From: Myxocyprinus asiaticus
Taxonomy: Eukaryota > Chordata > Actinopteri > Cypriniformes > Catostomidae
DNA length: 64,000 nucleotides
Assembly: GCF_019703515.2 (NCBI RefSeq)
Contig: NC_059365.1
Span: forward strand, 41,932,501-41,996,500
Direction of reading: 5' to 3'
This document shows, piece by piece, positions 9,781 to 20,572 of the stretch; position 1 is the first letter of the stretch; each line of letters begins with the position of its first letter. Position numbers and translations under genes: made by a program. Under the pieces are notes generated by a model, which ran no database searches, had not been told where the DNA came from, and saw only the letters and a list, made by a program, of their open reading frames with translations.

Positions 9781-9900
9781 ATATGCGAATTCAGTGTTTT
9801 TATCATATAGCATTGCTTTGTTAGAGACATGCAAATTCAGTGTTATTATCATATAGCATTGCTTTGTTAGAAACATATGTCAATTCAGTGTTATTATAAT
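9781..9900. repeat. 48-bp tandem repeat, right part
   Basis: Continuation of the array left of 8539: attcagtgtttttatcatat, tagcattgctttgttagaga, repeated twice and fading at 9900. The cut is inside one unit. Confidence 0.7.
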
Positions 9901-10040
9901 AATGGTAAAGAAATTTCATAAGCGATTTAAGTAAATTAAATATTACATTTTTTAAATTACATTGATCAATAACATAAAAAATATTATGAAGGTAAGTAAA
10001 TAATATGAATAAATAATAACATTGCCTTCTCTTTTGCAGT

Positions 10041-10335
10041 CTCAATAAAGTTTCAGGATGTGGTACTCCACAAAAACACACAAAAGGGAGTGTTGCACAG
10101 CTCTCATGTACTTGGTCAGTACCTTACTACTTTACTACTCTGCTTTATCTTTGGTCATTTTGCAGGTGATCATGGTCATTCTCATCCTATTTGCCCCCAC
10201 TGTAACATTGCTGGGAGAATGTGGGAAAGGTATACCAGTATTCTCCTCAAATAAGGTGGAGGTAAGGTCATTACAACAGACAGAGATCCCAAGCCCCTCA
10301 TAATGGTGAATATCTGTGGTGGATCTGATATAAAT
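10041..10335 (-). pseudogene. Duplicate fragment of the piggyBac transposase 3' region
   Basis: 'atgtggtactccacaaaaac ... gggagtgttgcacagctctc' resembles 10890-10960. 'aaggtcattacaacagacag ... agatcccaagcccctcataa' resembles 11227-11290. Compared with 10880-11300 this copy lacks most of the zinc-tail segment. It is thus a second, internally deleted copy of the same region within one transposon. Confidence 0.5.
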
Positions 10336-10366
10336 AATCATGTCTTGCAAATCCTCAGTGTGCATG

Positions 10367-10367
<1 letters not shown>

Positions 10368-10435
<68 letters not shown>
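10368..10435. repeat. (CA)n microsatellite, 34 units
   Basis: Uninterrupted CA dinucleotides over 68 bp, inside the piggyBac-like element and downstream of the duplicate transposase fragment. Confidence 0.95.
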
Positions 10436-10437
<2 letters not shown>

Positions 10438-10883
10438 TAATAATGTGAAATCTGTTTCTTTTTGCAGGTATAAACTGATCAAATGCCAGCCAACCCTTCC
10501 ATTTCATTACTAATTCATCCATGGAGAGTTATTTTTATGGTGCAAAAACAGCTGAAAGGAGTGTTATTCTTTTGTAAGATGTAAATGTCCTGAGTATGCA
10601 TGATGTGAAGTACTATGTTACTTAGCTCTGCTTTATCAAGAGGCATAATGAATGATACATTGAATAATGATGAAATGCTAACAGTTTTATTACAGTTATG
10701 GTTAAACAAAAAATACAAATTTCATAGACCATAGTAATTTCAAATAAGATCTAACAAATTTCATTAAAAATAAAAAACAAAAAAACAAAACAATATACAG
10801 TACATATAATAATATTTACTAAGCAGTATGAAAAAAACATTAAATAGTAACTATAAAGAACATTTAAACAACCTTTTATAGGT

Positions 10884-11766
10884 TCAATAATGTGGTACTC
10901 CTGAGTGTGTGGTACTCCTCAAAGCATGGAGTAACACACAAGGGAGTGTTGCATGGCACACACATGTAGTTTTAAGGCGCCTCTCCTTTGTCCTCCATGT
11001 GCTGGAGAGACAGACCTTGCAGAGCCTCCTGGTCCTGCTGCCCTGGGAAGTGGTTTGAGGAACTTCAGAGGGGAAATGCCTGGCTGTCAGATGGAGGGGA
11101 TTGTCTAAGGCAGGACGGCCCCCACTGCACTGATACCATGGTGAACTGTGCTCCTCAAGCAGCCCTCTCATCAGGTTGATCCTGAATTGCAGAGAATTAG
11201 TGGTGCCCTATCAATAGTAAGAGGCCAGTAAGGACATTACGACGGACCCAGAGATCCCAAGTCCCTCATAGTGATGGATGTCAGTGGTGGATCCAGTGAA
11301 ACCAGTGAGTACATCAGACAAAACTACAATATAATCTCAATTACATTAATCTCAATCTCATTTACATTCATCAGGACCTACTGCCAGCTTTCCTTTTGCT
11401 CCAGGTGGTGTTTTCTCCAGCTGTTCTGCGGCGTAGCAGTTTGTTTCCTGATCTCCTCAACAAGCTCCTCTTTATAAACATTTTCAAACACTAGACCTCT
11501 GTGGGAGATGCAGGTGTGGTCTGACTTTGAGGGTTAAAAAAAAAACAAACCTTATGTCCAGGAAGGGTAAAATTGCTGTAGCCCTCCAGCAGGAAGAGCT
11601 TACCTCCACCACCTCCTTTGGTGTTATGTGTGCAGGCGATGAAGCAGTGGACATCTTCAGAATTACAGAATATTTCTCTGATCTCCTCATCTGTTAATTG
11701 TTTTCTTTTAAAAGCACACATCTTTTTATGTGGCAATTGTGTAAATAAAACTGTAAATAAATGCAA
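10884..11766 (-). pseudogene. piggyBac transposase remnant (C-terminal zinc tail best preserved)
   Basis: Minus strand from 11171: MRGLLEEHSS, then LTARHFPSEVPQTTSQGSRT and RRLCKVCLSSTWRTKERRLK, then a Cys-x2-Cys-like TTCVCHATLPCV. This is the RHFP..VP....RR(C)xVC...KE...K..C..C layout of the C-terminal cysteine-rich domain of piggyBac transposases. A frameshift follows LPCV: the next codons in another frame give TPCFEEYHT, the normal ending. Upstream on the same strand, 11766-11491 holds CAFKRKQLTDEEIREIFCN, which might be an N-terminal part but is not diagnostic. The catalytic DDD core is not recognisable. Function would be cut-and-paste at TTAA, but this copy is dead. Confidence 0.6.
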
Positions 11767-12299
11767 TTAGCTAAAGAATTTGTGTGTGTAAAATCTGTGA
11801 CGAGCGTCAATGTGAGTCTGAGGTAAAAGTGACATGCTGTGACACTTGTCATCGGTGGAAAGGGAAGACTACAAAGCATTACCAAAAAAAAAAAAAAAAA
11901 CTATGAAGCATTACTGATGTCAGTCCTTTATTTCAGATTCTTAATTTTTATATAAAACATAATCTTATTTACTAAATTTAAAATGTATTATTAGATTCTC
12001 AAATATGTCAAACATGTGTATTTATATTCCTTTCGTAATGATTGCATTATTATCGAGATAAACATAATTACTGATAGGCTGTGACCATGGCCATGTTTGT
12101 TTACATTGCAGTGCAGTCTTCAGAGTCCAGAGCCTGTCAACATAATATTTGTTTCATGTGAATAAGACATACATTTAAAAGGTGATTGCTTTTCTCAATT
12201 ATTTTTGCTGCTGTCATATACCAGTGTAGATATGCACTGTAAACTTGTATTCTACTACCTCTGTGTTTATTTGATTGCCCGTTACATAAATTAATTTTA

Positions 12300-13025
12300 T
12301 CATGTGTTTGAAAAGACTGTTTGAGCAGCTATTTTAGACATAAATGACAAGCACTTAGCCAGTCTCTCTCTCCACTGCAGCGGCAGCATGAAAGCAGAGT
12401 TTCTTATTTTTTCCCCTATTATTCACAATGTATGTGGACAGTAAACTTGCATTTTTCTATGTTTGTTTGAATGCTCGTGACATAAAATAAACACATCCTA
12501 TGGTTGAAAAGACTGTTAGAATGGCTGTTTTAGACATAAATGACGAGTGCTTAGCCAGTCTCTCTCTCCGTAGCAGCGGTAGAACAACAGCTGATTTGGT
12601 GAGTTTCTTAGTTAGTTTTGCAGTGAGTATACACAGTGTGTGGATATGGATAGTAAACTTATATTCTTCTGTGTTTGTTTGAATGCTCGTAACATAAAAT
12701 AAACATATTCTTGGGTTTAAAAAGACACTTCTAGCAGCTGTTTTAGACATCTAAATGACAAGTGCTTAGCCAGTCTCTTTCTATGTATCAGCTAAGCAGT
12801 ACGACAGCTGATATGGTGAGTTTCTCAGTTAGTTTTGCCGCGATTATACACAACGTATGGATTGAGCAGTAAATTTGCATTCTGTGTTAGTTTGAATGCC
12901 TGTAACATAAAATAAACATCATGTGGTTGAAAAGATTGTTCAAGAAGCTGTTTTAGGCATGTAAATGACAAGCGCTTAGCCTCTCTGTAGCAGCGGCAGC
13001 TAAGCAGCGCAAAAGCAGATTTGAA
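12300..13025. repeat. Four-copy tandem repeat, period about 205-211 bp
   Basis: Anchor 'ttgaaaagactgtt...agctgttttagacataaatgac...cacttagcc' recurs at about 12307, 12502, 12714 and 12923. Each copy also has a 'cagcggcagc/tagcagcgg' block and a 'cataaaataaacat' block. Copies are 80-90% alike by eye. The array ends about 120 bp from the right terminus of the piggyBac-like element. Confidence 0.75.
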
Positions 13026-13071
13026 TTTTAAAATTTGATTGACAGTTGATGATGTTAGACATGAACGTTCT

Positions 13072-13148
13072 AATCACACCAGTGTGATCGTACGCCCCAG
13101 GGACCACTCTGGAATGATCGAACCAGTGTGATCATACATGTCAAAGGG
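13072..13148. repeat. Subterminal repeats and right terminus of the piggyBac-like element
   Basis: accagtgtgatcgtacg at 13078 and accagtgtgatcatac at 13121 are direct repeats. The first overlaps the palindrome aatcacaccagtgtgatc. Between them is ccagggaccactctgg, a short imperfect inverted repeat. Such subterminal motifs are where piggyBac-type transposases are expected to bind, but that role is inference. Confidence 0.5.
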
Positions 13149-13152
13149 TTAA

Positions 13153-14767
13153 TAAAAGGCCTTTAGATATAAATTCAAAGCTACTCAAATGTACTCATGT
13201 GGTCAATCCCGACTCCAGTGTGACTGTAATACTTGCACAAATAATTTTTTTCTGGCTCATTGCAAAGACTAAAATAGAATGTTCATAGTCAGCTAAAAGG
13301 CTTCATTATGATCTTTTATGCATACTAAATTTTTCCAATTTAAATAACAATAGAAAACTGAACAAAATCTTCACACTCTTTCCCCCCAATACTTATCAGG
13401 CATACACAATTTTTTGCTAAATTTGGCAAAAATAGTCTAACACAAGCTGCGAGTGAGAAGGGTTATAAATGTGTATCCAGCTGAGGAGATTGTTATAAGG
13501 GACGTTTGGCTCGGGGATTCCCTTTTTTGATCTCCCGGCTCCAATAAGCATCCCGTGTCAAGAAATAAGCAATGTTCGCTGGATAAAGAATCTCTCTCAA
13601 AAAAATCTGCCACTTCAATACGGGAAAATGGGCATCCTGATGCATTCATTTTGCCCTAAATGTGGGACATCGTGGCTATAAGGAGACAGGTGAGAAAGCA
13701 GGCAGCCGTGTTACTATATACTTAAACAAACAAATATTCCTTATCCATATCCAGTGTAATGATTTGATAAGCAGCAGTGTAATAATGATACACTTGGTTT
13801 TGGTGTCCTAATCAGAGGTTACTTAGCAATAAACAATGGCTTGCTGTTTATTACAAACACACTGATAAATGAAAGATTAAATAATTGGTTTACTTACCGG
13901 CAACACTGCTGGGTGCAATATACAGTAGTTGGCACTGCCCCATCTTTCAATAAAAGAAAGCCTGCAGCATATTGTGAGTGATTCACAAAAGAGTCTGCGG
14001 TAAAATGTGAAGAACAAACAAGTAATTGCGCATTGTAGCAATCAGGCACATCGTTAAAAATAAACTTAAGCCATTTAATCGTAATGCTGGGATCCCTCAG
14101 AAGGTGATGCAGAGATTGTGGAGGTTAGGGATGTGACGAATACCTTATTCGCAAAAACGAATAACGGATTCATCCAAATAATATAAAAAAATATATTTGT
14201 ATAATTGATTATCCAAAAAGCACAAGGATAAAGCGACATTTTAAATAAACATATACAAAATTACATGAATTTATGAATCTGTGCAGCCAGTATTTCTAAA
14301 GTGTAAACCTTATGAATGAAAATGTGCACGGTGTGATTTCAGATCGGATGGGTGCGGTCTCGACTCCGTTTGCGGTCTCTGTTGACTGTGGGTGTCTGAA
14401 GCTTGTCAAGTGTAACATTAATTAAGATACGATATCATATACACTTTCCACTTCTTGAAATCTCTGTTAATGTATCACACAATTCACACATGATTTATTT
14501 ATAGCCTAAACCTGAGCGCGATGTTAAATTCCTGACCTGAAGTGATTTAAGGTCAGAGGTCGTCTATCCGTCTCTTAAAGTTGACCACATTTACAGTAGA
14601 CTATATCCACATCAGCGATTTAGGAAATTATCTGGTTAAGACTTTATTCAGAAAAAAAAGTAAGTTAAAATATTCCTCCTTATGTAAAATTAAGAAACTG
14701 AAACATTCTGTCTTTTTTTCTTTTTCTTTAAACTGTACTAAATTTGAAAATGTTAAGTGTTCTTGAA
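13153..14767. other. No gene recognised
   Basis: AT-rich, short ORFs only. At 14128 'gggatgtgacgaataccttattcg' resembles the start of a fish hAT-like repeat, but no matching right end was found. Confidence 0.4.
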
Positions 14768-14816
14768 CTCTGGTAAGGCACTATATAAATGTAACATTAT
14801 TATTATTATTATTATT
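14768..14816 (+). repeat. Possible LINE/SINE 3' tail with (TTA)n
   Basis: 'ctggtaaggcactatataaatgtaac' followed by (att)n resembles the 3' tails of fish LINEs that end in a short microsatellite. The body upstream is not recognisable. Confidence 0.3.
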
Positions 14817-15204
14817 TAACTAAATAATGGTGACCTATCGTCAAAATTCCCGATAGACTTATTGAACTTTCACTTTATTTGTATTTATTATTCACTGCAA
14901 AACATGTGGTTGACATTTTGCTTGACACCCCTTGCCTTCAGAATAATGTTGTTATATGTGCACAGACAAACAAAAATTATGTTTCATGCTGATATTAATA
15001 TCTGAAATACCAGGGGAACCACAGTTAACAACATATTCCACAGTTCATGTGGCCAACAAATTCAGCTTCATCTGGTAAGAAAAAAAAAGAAGAATAAAAT
15101 TATATTTTTTAAATAATGATTGTGTAATAATAATAATGCGAGTGGGTATTGTCCAGCTAGGCTTCTGTGTTGGAGTGACTTGAGCAGTTCTCTCCTTATC
15201 AGTA

Positions 15205-15433
15205 TACCCACAATGATGACACATGTGGTGGGCCATGTAAATGCAAATGAGCAATGTATCGTGACGTCACGAACACACAAATTTCAAAATGAGATGTTAA
15301 AGCAGGGTGGTAGCTATAAATACTTTTTTATACTGGAGTTCTGAAACGTATAGTATGCTTTTATAGTACAGTTACCTCTTATACTGTATGTTTAGATATC
15401 AAGGAAAATTTGATTCTCCATTTCATGACCCAT
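15205..15433. mobile_element. Partial copy of the TTAA-flanked element family at 43977
   Basis: 'cgtgacgtcacgaacacaca', 'agcagggtggtagctataaa' and 'ttgattctccatttcatgac' match 45036-45215 in order. It ends at catgacccat followed by TTAA (15434-15437), the same terminus as the longer element. The left part cannot be traced. Confidence 0.65.
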
Positions 15434-15437
15434 TTAA

Positions 15438-16847
15438 GGTACTAATATGTATCCTTTAGGGACAGGTAGGGTACAAGTACATTAAAATTGACATGTAAAG
15501 GGTACAGAAGGTGTACCTGTGAGGGAGTACCCCTCAATGTATAATTTTTGCAATTTTTTTTCTGACAATCTAAATTGAAACACTCATAGAATAGCTCCAT
15601 GAGGATGTTCTGTGCTCACCACCTCTGCCGTGGAGTAGCCAAACTTTGTAAGAGTTGGTCACTGAGCCCCCAGGACAGTAGAAGTGAAACTCCATGAATA
15701 ATTATCAGTGGCCAAGGGCAAAAACAGGAGGAAGGTTGTTTAAATGTATGGATAATCTCTGGGGAGTATAGTAGCTGGTCTTTTATGGAACTTCTTTGGG
15801 CTATGTTATGCTCCCATTACATAATTTGCCTGATATAAATTTTTTGGGGGTCTCAAGGCCTCGGGACACTGTGAAGATGGAGGGTAAGTACACTGCTGTG
15901 AAGATCTTTTTGTTTCTTTTTCTTGCTCTTTTCTTCTTCTTAAGAAAGTAAAACAGCAGCGTCAAGTCTTCTCTATTCCCACAGCAGGTCTCCAGAGGAA
16001 TTTAGAGCTGAGTTATACAGACAGTGGAAAAAGCAAGAGAAGAAAAAAGCAAGAAGGATTGGATTTGTTTTAATGGGTCTGTGCTGATGAGGGTGGTTTC
16101 TTTGAGAGAGTTTTAGGATTTTGTTTCTCCTGTGAGACGAAGCCTCCAGGGTCATCTAGTATTCTGTACCACAGATTACATGAAGACTCTGATCTTAGCC
16201 TTTGAGTTTTGTAACAAAATCTTTTCTGTTTTTTAGTGAAAACACATCTTATGAGATTGTCATCCAAACAGGGTATTTCTGGGCTTTGGTTTTTTAGCCA
16301 ATACATTTTAGATGAACTGTAAAATGTCATGTTTTTAGACTATGAATATTTCCTTGCTCATAAGTAGGGGAAACTGGGTTTGGTTGGCCTACATTTTATT
16401 GCTTGTTAAATATCTCTGGTAAACATCAAGATACCCCAAATGGATTCAAATGAAAGCATTATGAAATGAAATCTTTTATATAAGTAATGAATATGTAATT
16501 CAATTATTATATTAATATGATTATTATTCAATTATGATTGACTTACGGTTTGGATTTAATATGATTTTTTACATTATACAAATTTGTATTACAGTTTTTT
16601 GTTGTTTTTTTATTCGCTTTTGGTACTATTTTCACAACTAAGTGGTACATTTTAAAAACTCTTGGTACTAATATCACATACAAATTCAAAAACAAATTTC
16701 AAACATTTCAGCAAATTTAAATTGACTAAGTACAAAATACAAAATCACAAAGTAACGCCAAATATGTACAGTATACCTTTCCTTGAAATTAACTGTGTTT
16801 CATAATGGTATTGCCTTCAAACTTTTCATTTGCATCTGTTCTTATTT
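15438..16847. other. No gene recognised
   Basis: Mostly AT-rich single-copy-looking sequence with short ORFs. No repeats or motifs were matched. Confidence 0.35.
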
Positions 16848-17110
16848 ACATTTACATTTATTCATTTGGCAGACATTTCTATCCGAAGCAACTTACAAAA
16901 GAGGAATAATACATCGTAAGCGATTCATCTTAAGGAGACAGTAGTACGAAAAGTGCTGCATTACAAAGTTTAATTGCATCAGAATAATAGTATCCAAGAC
17001 AGATTTTTCTTATGAGTGTATGATAAAATCTGGTTCCCAAAAGCTTGCTGGTCTCTACACAGGAAACGATTACGTCGAGGGGCGGAGGGCGTGAGGATTT
17101 GGTTGATGTT
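16848..17110 (-). mobile_element. L2 LINE 3' end (minus strand)
   Basis: Starts with the reverse complement of an L2 tail (tttacatttacatttattca, then ttggcagacatttctatccg) and continues with ctccttaag-type 3' UTR sequence also present at 9660-9700 in the other orientation. Only a few hundred bases are left. No coding part. Confidence 0.7.
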
Positions 17111-18743
17111 TAAGGCATTATGAATTTACAGTAATGTCATTTTAGTCAGTCAATGTACATAAGTGTGTTTATTAATGTGACTTTACTACTGTAAAAAAAA
17201 AAAAAGAAAAGAAATTACTTACAATTTAATTTAACATCTTTAAGGTTAAAACATGTATCTTACATTGTTTGCTACAGAATGAACATTTTGATAAAATGAC
17301 TAAATTGAAAGAAGATCATTCTGCTGTGTTTGGTTGATTAAACCAAATGTTCTCACTACATGTCACAATAATCTTGTGTTCTGAAACAGATTGTATGAAA
17401 GGAAACATGTACAACCCTGATGAGAGCATGTTAGCAGATTTTTGCATTAAAAGTGCCTTTTTTTTTCACTCTCACATGGCTGCGAGTGCTGTCCTCTCCC
17501 TCACTTTCTTTCATGTGCACGCAGAGACCGAGGGAGAGATATACCACGTAAGGATGGTTTAAGCTGAGTTTTTTGCTTGTTTTTTATGTGTCAAACTTAC
17601 GGACAGCATTTTGAATAATGACGGAATAATCTCACACTCACACGCAAGATTCTGAGAAAAATAGCAAGTCAAATTAAAATGTGTGAATCCATAATATGCG
17701 CAATAACAGTAAACAGCATGTCAACGTCCTCATCTAACACAACATGATAAACTAAATCTCAAACATAAAAAATGTATTTAAAAAAATCATGAAATGTCAC
17801 TAACAATAACAGTCTCTTTGCACAACTGCGTGAGGATGACATGCACCAAATTTGCAGTATTCTGCAGGTGTGCTGGCTGTCGCGTGGACAAGTGCTTGTG
17901 GGTTTCTTTTCCTTGGATCTTCAGTGGTCATGAAAATTCTATTACAGCATAACCACGCACTTCAAAAACCTCTTAAAACTGCATACCTTGTTGATGCTTT
18001 ATAACAAGACCATCAAGCAGCTGCATGGCTCTGTGTCAGTGTGTAACAGACCAGTAGAAATGTCAACTGCTAGAAATGTTTCATGTCTATCACGGTTAAG
18101 CAAATCCATGTCAATGCACATTCCCAAAAATCATTGTATTATAATCATAATTTTGCATTTCTCACAGCAATCGATGATAATGCTCTTTCGTGCGCGCACA
18201 CAAGCAACATGTAGAGCGCGAGGAGAGAGCACACATCCATGGCGGTGATATACTGTATGTGCAGACTTATATATAAGTAGAGGGAGCTTCAAGATAAAAA
18301 GGTTGGGAACCACTGGTCTTGTGCATATTTTCATAGGAAAACAATAAAAAAATACAGCATATACAGATGTAGAAATGCTTCTTTGTGGTAGTCATATAAA
18401 ATATAATAACATTGTATAACCTTCATGAATAACCCATTAAGCATTATCGCATTATGCAATGCTTAATAGACAGATAAAACTGAAAATACATTAATGTAGT
18501 TATGAATGTCATGAAAGTTTGATTTGAAAGATTTAAATGTTGATGAACTAGCTACTAATATGTTAAGAATTAGTCCTACCTACAGTATATGTTTGGTAAT
18601 GGGAAATGGAAGTATAAAGTGTCATCAGTATATTATTAAATTATTAGCGGCTTGAGGAGATCTGTCAGGACTGATGTAGTTTGGTACTGCTTGTAAGGTT
18701 AATTTAAGAAATAATAATTTGAAAAAGGTTTGTCAGAGAAGAC
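17111..18743. other. No gene recognised
   Basis: Short ORFs only. AT-rich with a poly-A stretch near 17193. No element ends or repeat families were assigned. Confidence 0.35.
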
Positions 18744-19163
18744 TGTAATGATGGCTGGCAATGACAGGCAGACAAAAACGATGATGAAGTGAGAAAACCC
18801 AAGTGCAGTTTATTTACAACGTAAAATCTAAAACCGTAAATCCAAAGTGAAAACAAAACAGACATAAATGACTTGACTTGACAATGACACGATGTTACAC
18901 CAACACATTACTTGACAAAAGACAATGGAAAACATTAGGGCTTAAATACATGGACATGGGCAAACACATGACAATGACAACCAATAACAAGACTAAACTA
19001 ATAACAAGATAATCAAACAATGAACCAATGAAAACAAGACACATGAACAGGGGAAACACATGACAGGATCACATGACAAGATCACACAAAGGAACAAGAA
19101 CTAAATTTCCAAAATAAAAGACATGAACATAAAACATGAACAAAACCACATTTAAATGTGACA
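18744..19163 (-). repeat. 3' LTR
   Basis: Minus-strand reading begins TGTCACATTTAAATG right after the polypurine tract and ends in TTACA at 18744. It contains a TATA-like tatttaagccc near 18950 and AATAAA near 18808-18813 (tttatt on the plus strand). Length is about 420 bp. Confidence 0.6.
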
Positions 19164-20138
19164 TATCCCCCCCACTAGGGGAGGCTCTCGACGCCCAAAC
19201 ATGAACAAAACTAACAAAGTACAATAGGGAGCTGGGGGGGGATCCTTGGGGCATGGCCTGGTGAGACAGGATGTGGAGCATGGCCTGGCGAGACGGCATG
19301 GAGCATGAGACCTGGGCGGAGCCATTGAAGGTGGAGCTGTGAGAGGCTCGAGGGGTGAAACTGGAGAACTTGGAGCCCGGAGAGTAGCCGAAGGCTCGAA
19401 GGTCCAGGCTGGAGCCGGAGGCTCGGAGGACCAAGGCAGAGCTGGGGGATCGGAAGACTGAGGTGGAGCCGGTGGGGCTGAGAACCAAGGCAGAGCTGTA
19501 GGGATGGAGGTCCCCAGTGGAGCCAAGGGAACGTAGAGCCGAGGTGATGTCGAGGGATCGAAGGGCCAAGGCAGAGTCCAGGGCTCAGTGGGTCTAGGTG
19601 GAGTAGGGGGATCAGAAGTTCCCCTTGTCTGAGATGTCACGGGGGTGATGGTCGAGCCGGTGACTTGGGGGAAACCGGCTGATCAGGAGGAGGAGGAAGA
19701 CTCAGGGTGGGCACAAGGGCGGGAACCAACTCCAGGTCTGATAGCTCAGTGAGATCTGGCTCTGGGATGGACAAGGCTTGCAACGCTGGCTCTGGGACAG
19801 ACAAGGCTTGCAACGCTGGCTCTGGGACGGACGAGGCTTGCAACGCTGCTTTGTTGGCCGTGGCAGGCATGGGTGTTGGCTCGTTGGCCGTGGCAGGTGT
19901 GGGTGCTGGCTCGTTGGCTGTGGCAGGCGTGGGTGTTGACTCATGGAGCACCTGTGACATGGCATGGAGCAGACTGAAGCTTGGCTGTGACATGACATGG
20001 AGCAGATTCAGGTGTGGCCATGACATAGCATGGAGCAGACTCAGGTGTGGCTGTGACATGGCATGGAGCAGACTCAGGCATGGGGTGCATGGTGAGTTGT
20101 GCGTGGATGCTGCAGTGGATGGTGTGAAGCCTCCACAC
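19152..20138 (-). pseudogene. Repetitive Pro-rich C-terminal polyprotein segment of an LTR element
   Basis: The minus-strand frame from 20138 starts with four copies of a Pro-Glu-Ser-Ala-Pro-Cys-His-Val type unit (PESAPCHVTAT, PESAPCHVMAT, PESAPCHVTAK, LQSAPCHVT). It then runs into 10-11 residue repeats (ACHGQRASTH..., LVRPRASVAS) and a Pro/Ser-rich tail. Stops occur around 19745 and 19680. The same frame reopens at 19640 and ends at 19152 with GGICHI, overlapping the polypurine tract and LTR start by 12 bases. This position identifies it as the last part of the element's polyprotein. Similar repetitive tails occur in cyprinid LTR elements. Function is unknown. Confidence 0.55.
19755..20075. 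repeat. Short tandem repeats in the Pro-rich segment (30-39 bp units)
   Basis: Three arrays in a row on the plus strand: 'ggctctgggacagacaaggc' x3 (about 19757-19848), 'tcgttggccgtggcaggcgt' x3-4 (about 19853-19935), and 'atggcatggagcagactcag' x4-5 (about 19958-20075). They encode the peptide repeats read on the minus strand. Confidence 0.8.
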
Positions 20139-20325
20139 GCGTTATGTATCTGCGGTAATGCGCTCAACAAGCCAAGTGAGGGTTGACGGTCTCAGATGCG
20201 GAGGCAACTAAGATTCGTCCTCTGCCACCCGGATTGAGGCGAGTCACTACGCCACCACAAGGACTTGTGCATTGGGAATTGGGCACTCCAAACTGGGGAG
20301 AAAAAGGGAGAAATTAATAATAAAA
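20078..20325 (+). mobile_element. tRNA-type SINE, 3' part
   Basis: 'catggtgagttgtgcgtgga ... gtgaagcctccacacgcgtt ... caccacaaggacttgtgcat ... aattgggcactccaaactgg ... gagaaaaagggagaaa' is the 3' body of a SINE-like repeat common in cyprinid genomes. The tRNA-like head with A and B boxes is absent (5' truncation), so the family assignment rests on recollection of the body. Confidence 0.5.
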
Positions 20326-20572
20326 AATAGTTGGGTTATTGTAACCCAATATATTGGCAGCCCATTTTACCCAATAAACTGTTTTATAAAATAACATTTG
20401 TTGTTTTTTCCCCCAAAATGTTGCTTTAACCATTCTATTAAGAATACTATTGTTATTGTCATCATTACTTTTGATGTGCAATTAATTATAGTGCACAACA
20501 AATTTACTGTTACAAATATACTGTAAAGTTTTTTTAAATAAATGCATAAAAACATTGTTAGTGTGGAAGTTA

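Larger units (their letters stand above)
7673..13148 (-). mobile_element. piggyBac-like DNA transposon, TTAA-flanked, heavily rearranged
   Basis: TTAA lies at 7669-7672 and 13149-13152. The ends are CCCTTTTGCACGTAT and, inverted, CCCTTTGACATGTAT (12 of 15 identical). CCC-type termini plus TTAA target sites are the signature of piggyBac. The minus strand inside encodes the C-terminal zinc-binding tail of a piggyBac transposase (10889-11175). At 5.5 kb it is long for the family because of tandem arrays near both ends, an internal duplication, and a nested DIRS/L2 block at 8539-9779. The transposase is not functional. Confidence 0.72.
18744..20138 (-). mobile_element. LTR retrotransposon 3' part (minus strand)
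   Basis: The 3' LTR (18744-19163) is preceded, in minus-strand sense, by a polypurine tract (agtgggggggata, 19164-19176) and by the end of a repetitive Pro-rich ORF (19152-20138). Everything upstream is lost where a SINE fragment begins near 20078-20138. The polypurine tract resembles that of the Gmr1-like element. Ty3/gypsy is likely, but no RT or integrase remains to prove it. Confidence 0.6.

Noticed and set aside
10135..10482. Minus-strand ORF with a long Cys-Val repeat
   Set aside because: It is the translation of the (CA)n microsatellite.
12500..12682. ORF in the 205-bp tandem array
   Set aside because: It is confined to one repeat unit and is not conserved in the other copies.
19707..20186. 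159-codon plus-strand ORF with Gly/Asp-rich repeats
   Set aside because: It is the antisense shadow of tandem 30-39-bp repeats; the minus strand reads into a polypurine tract and LTR, which fixes the true orientation.
20078..20325. tRNA gene
   Set aside because: The sequence is the body of a SINE without the tRNA-like head; no A/B boxes or cloverleaf can be drawn.
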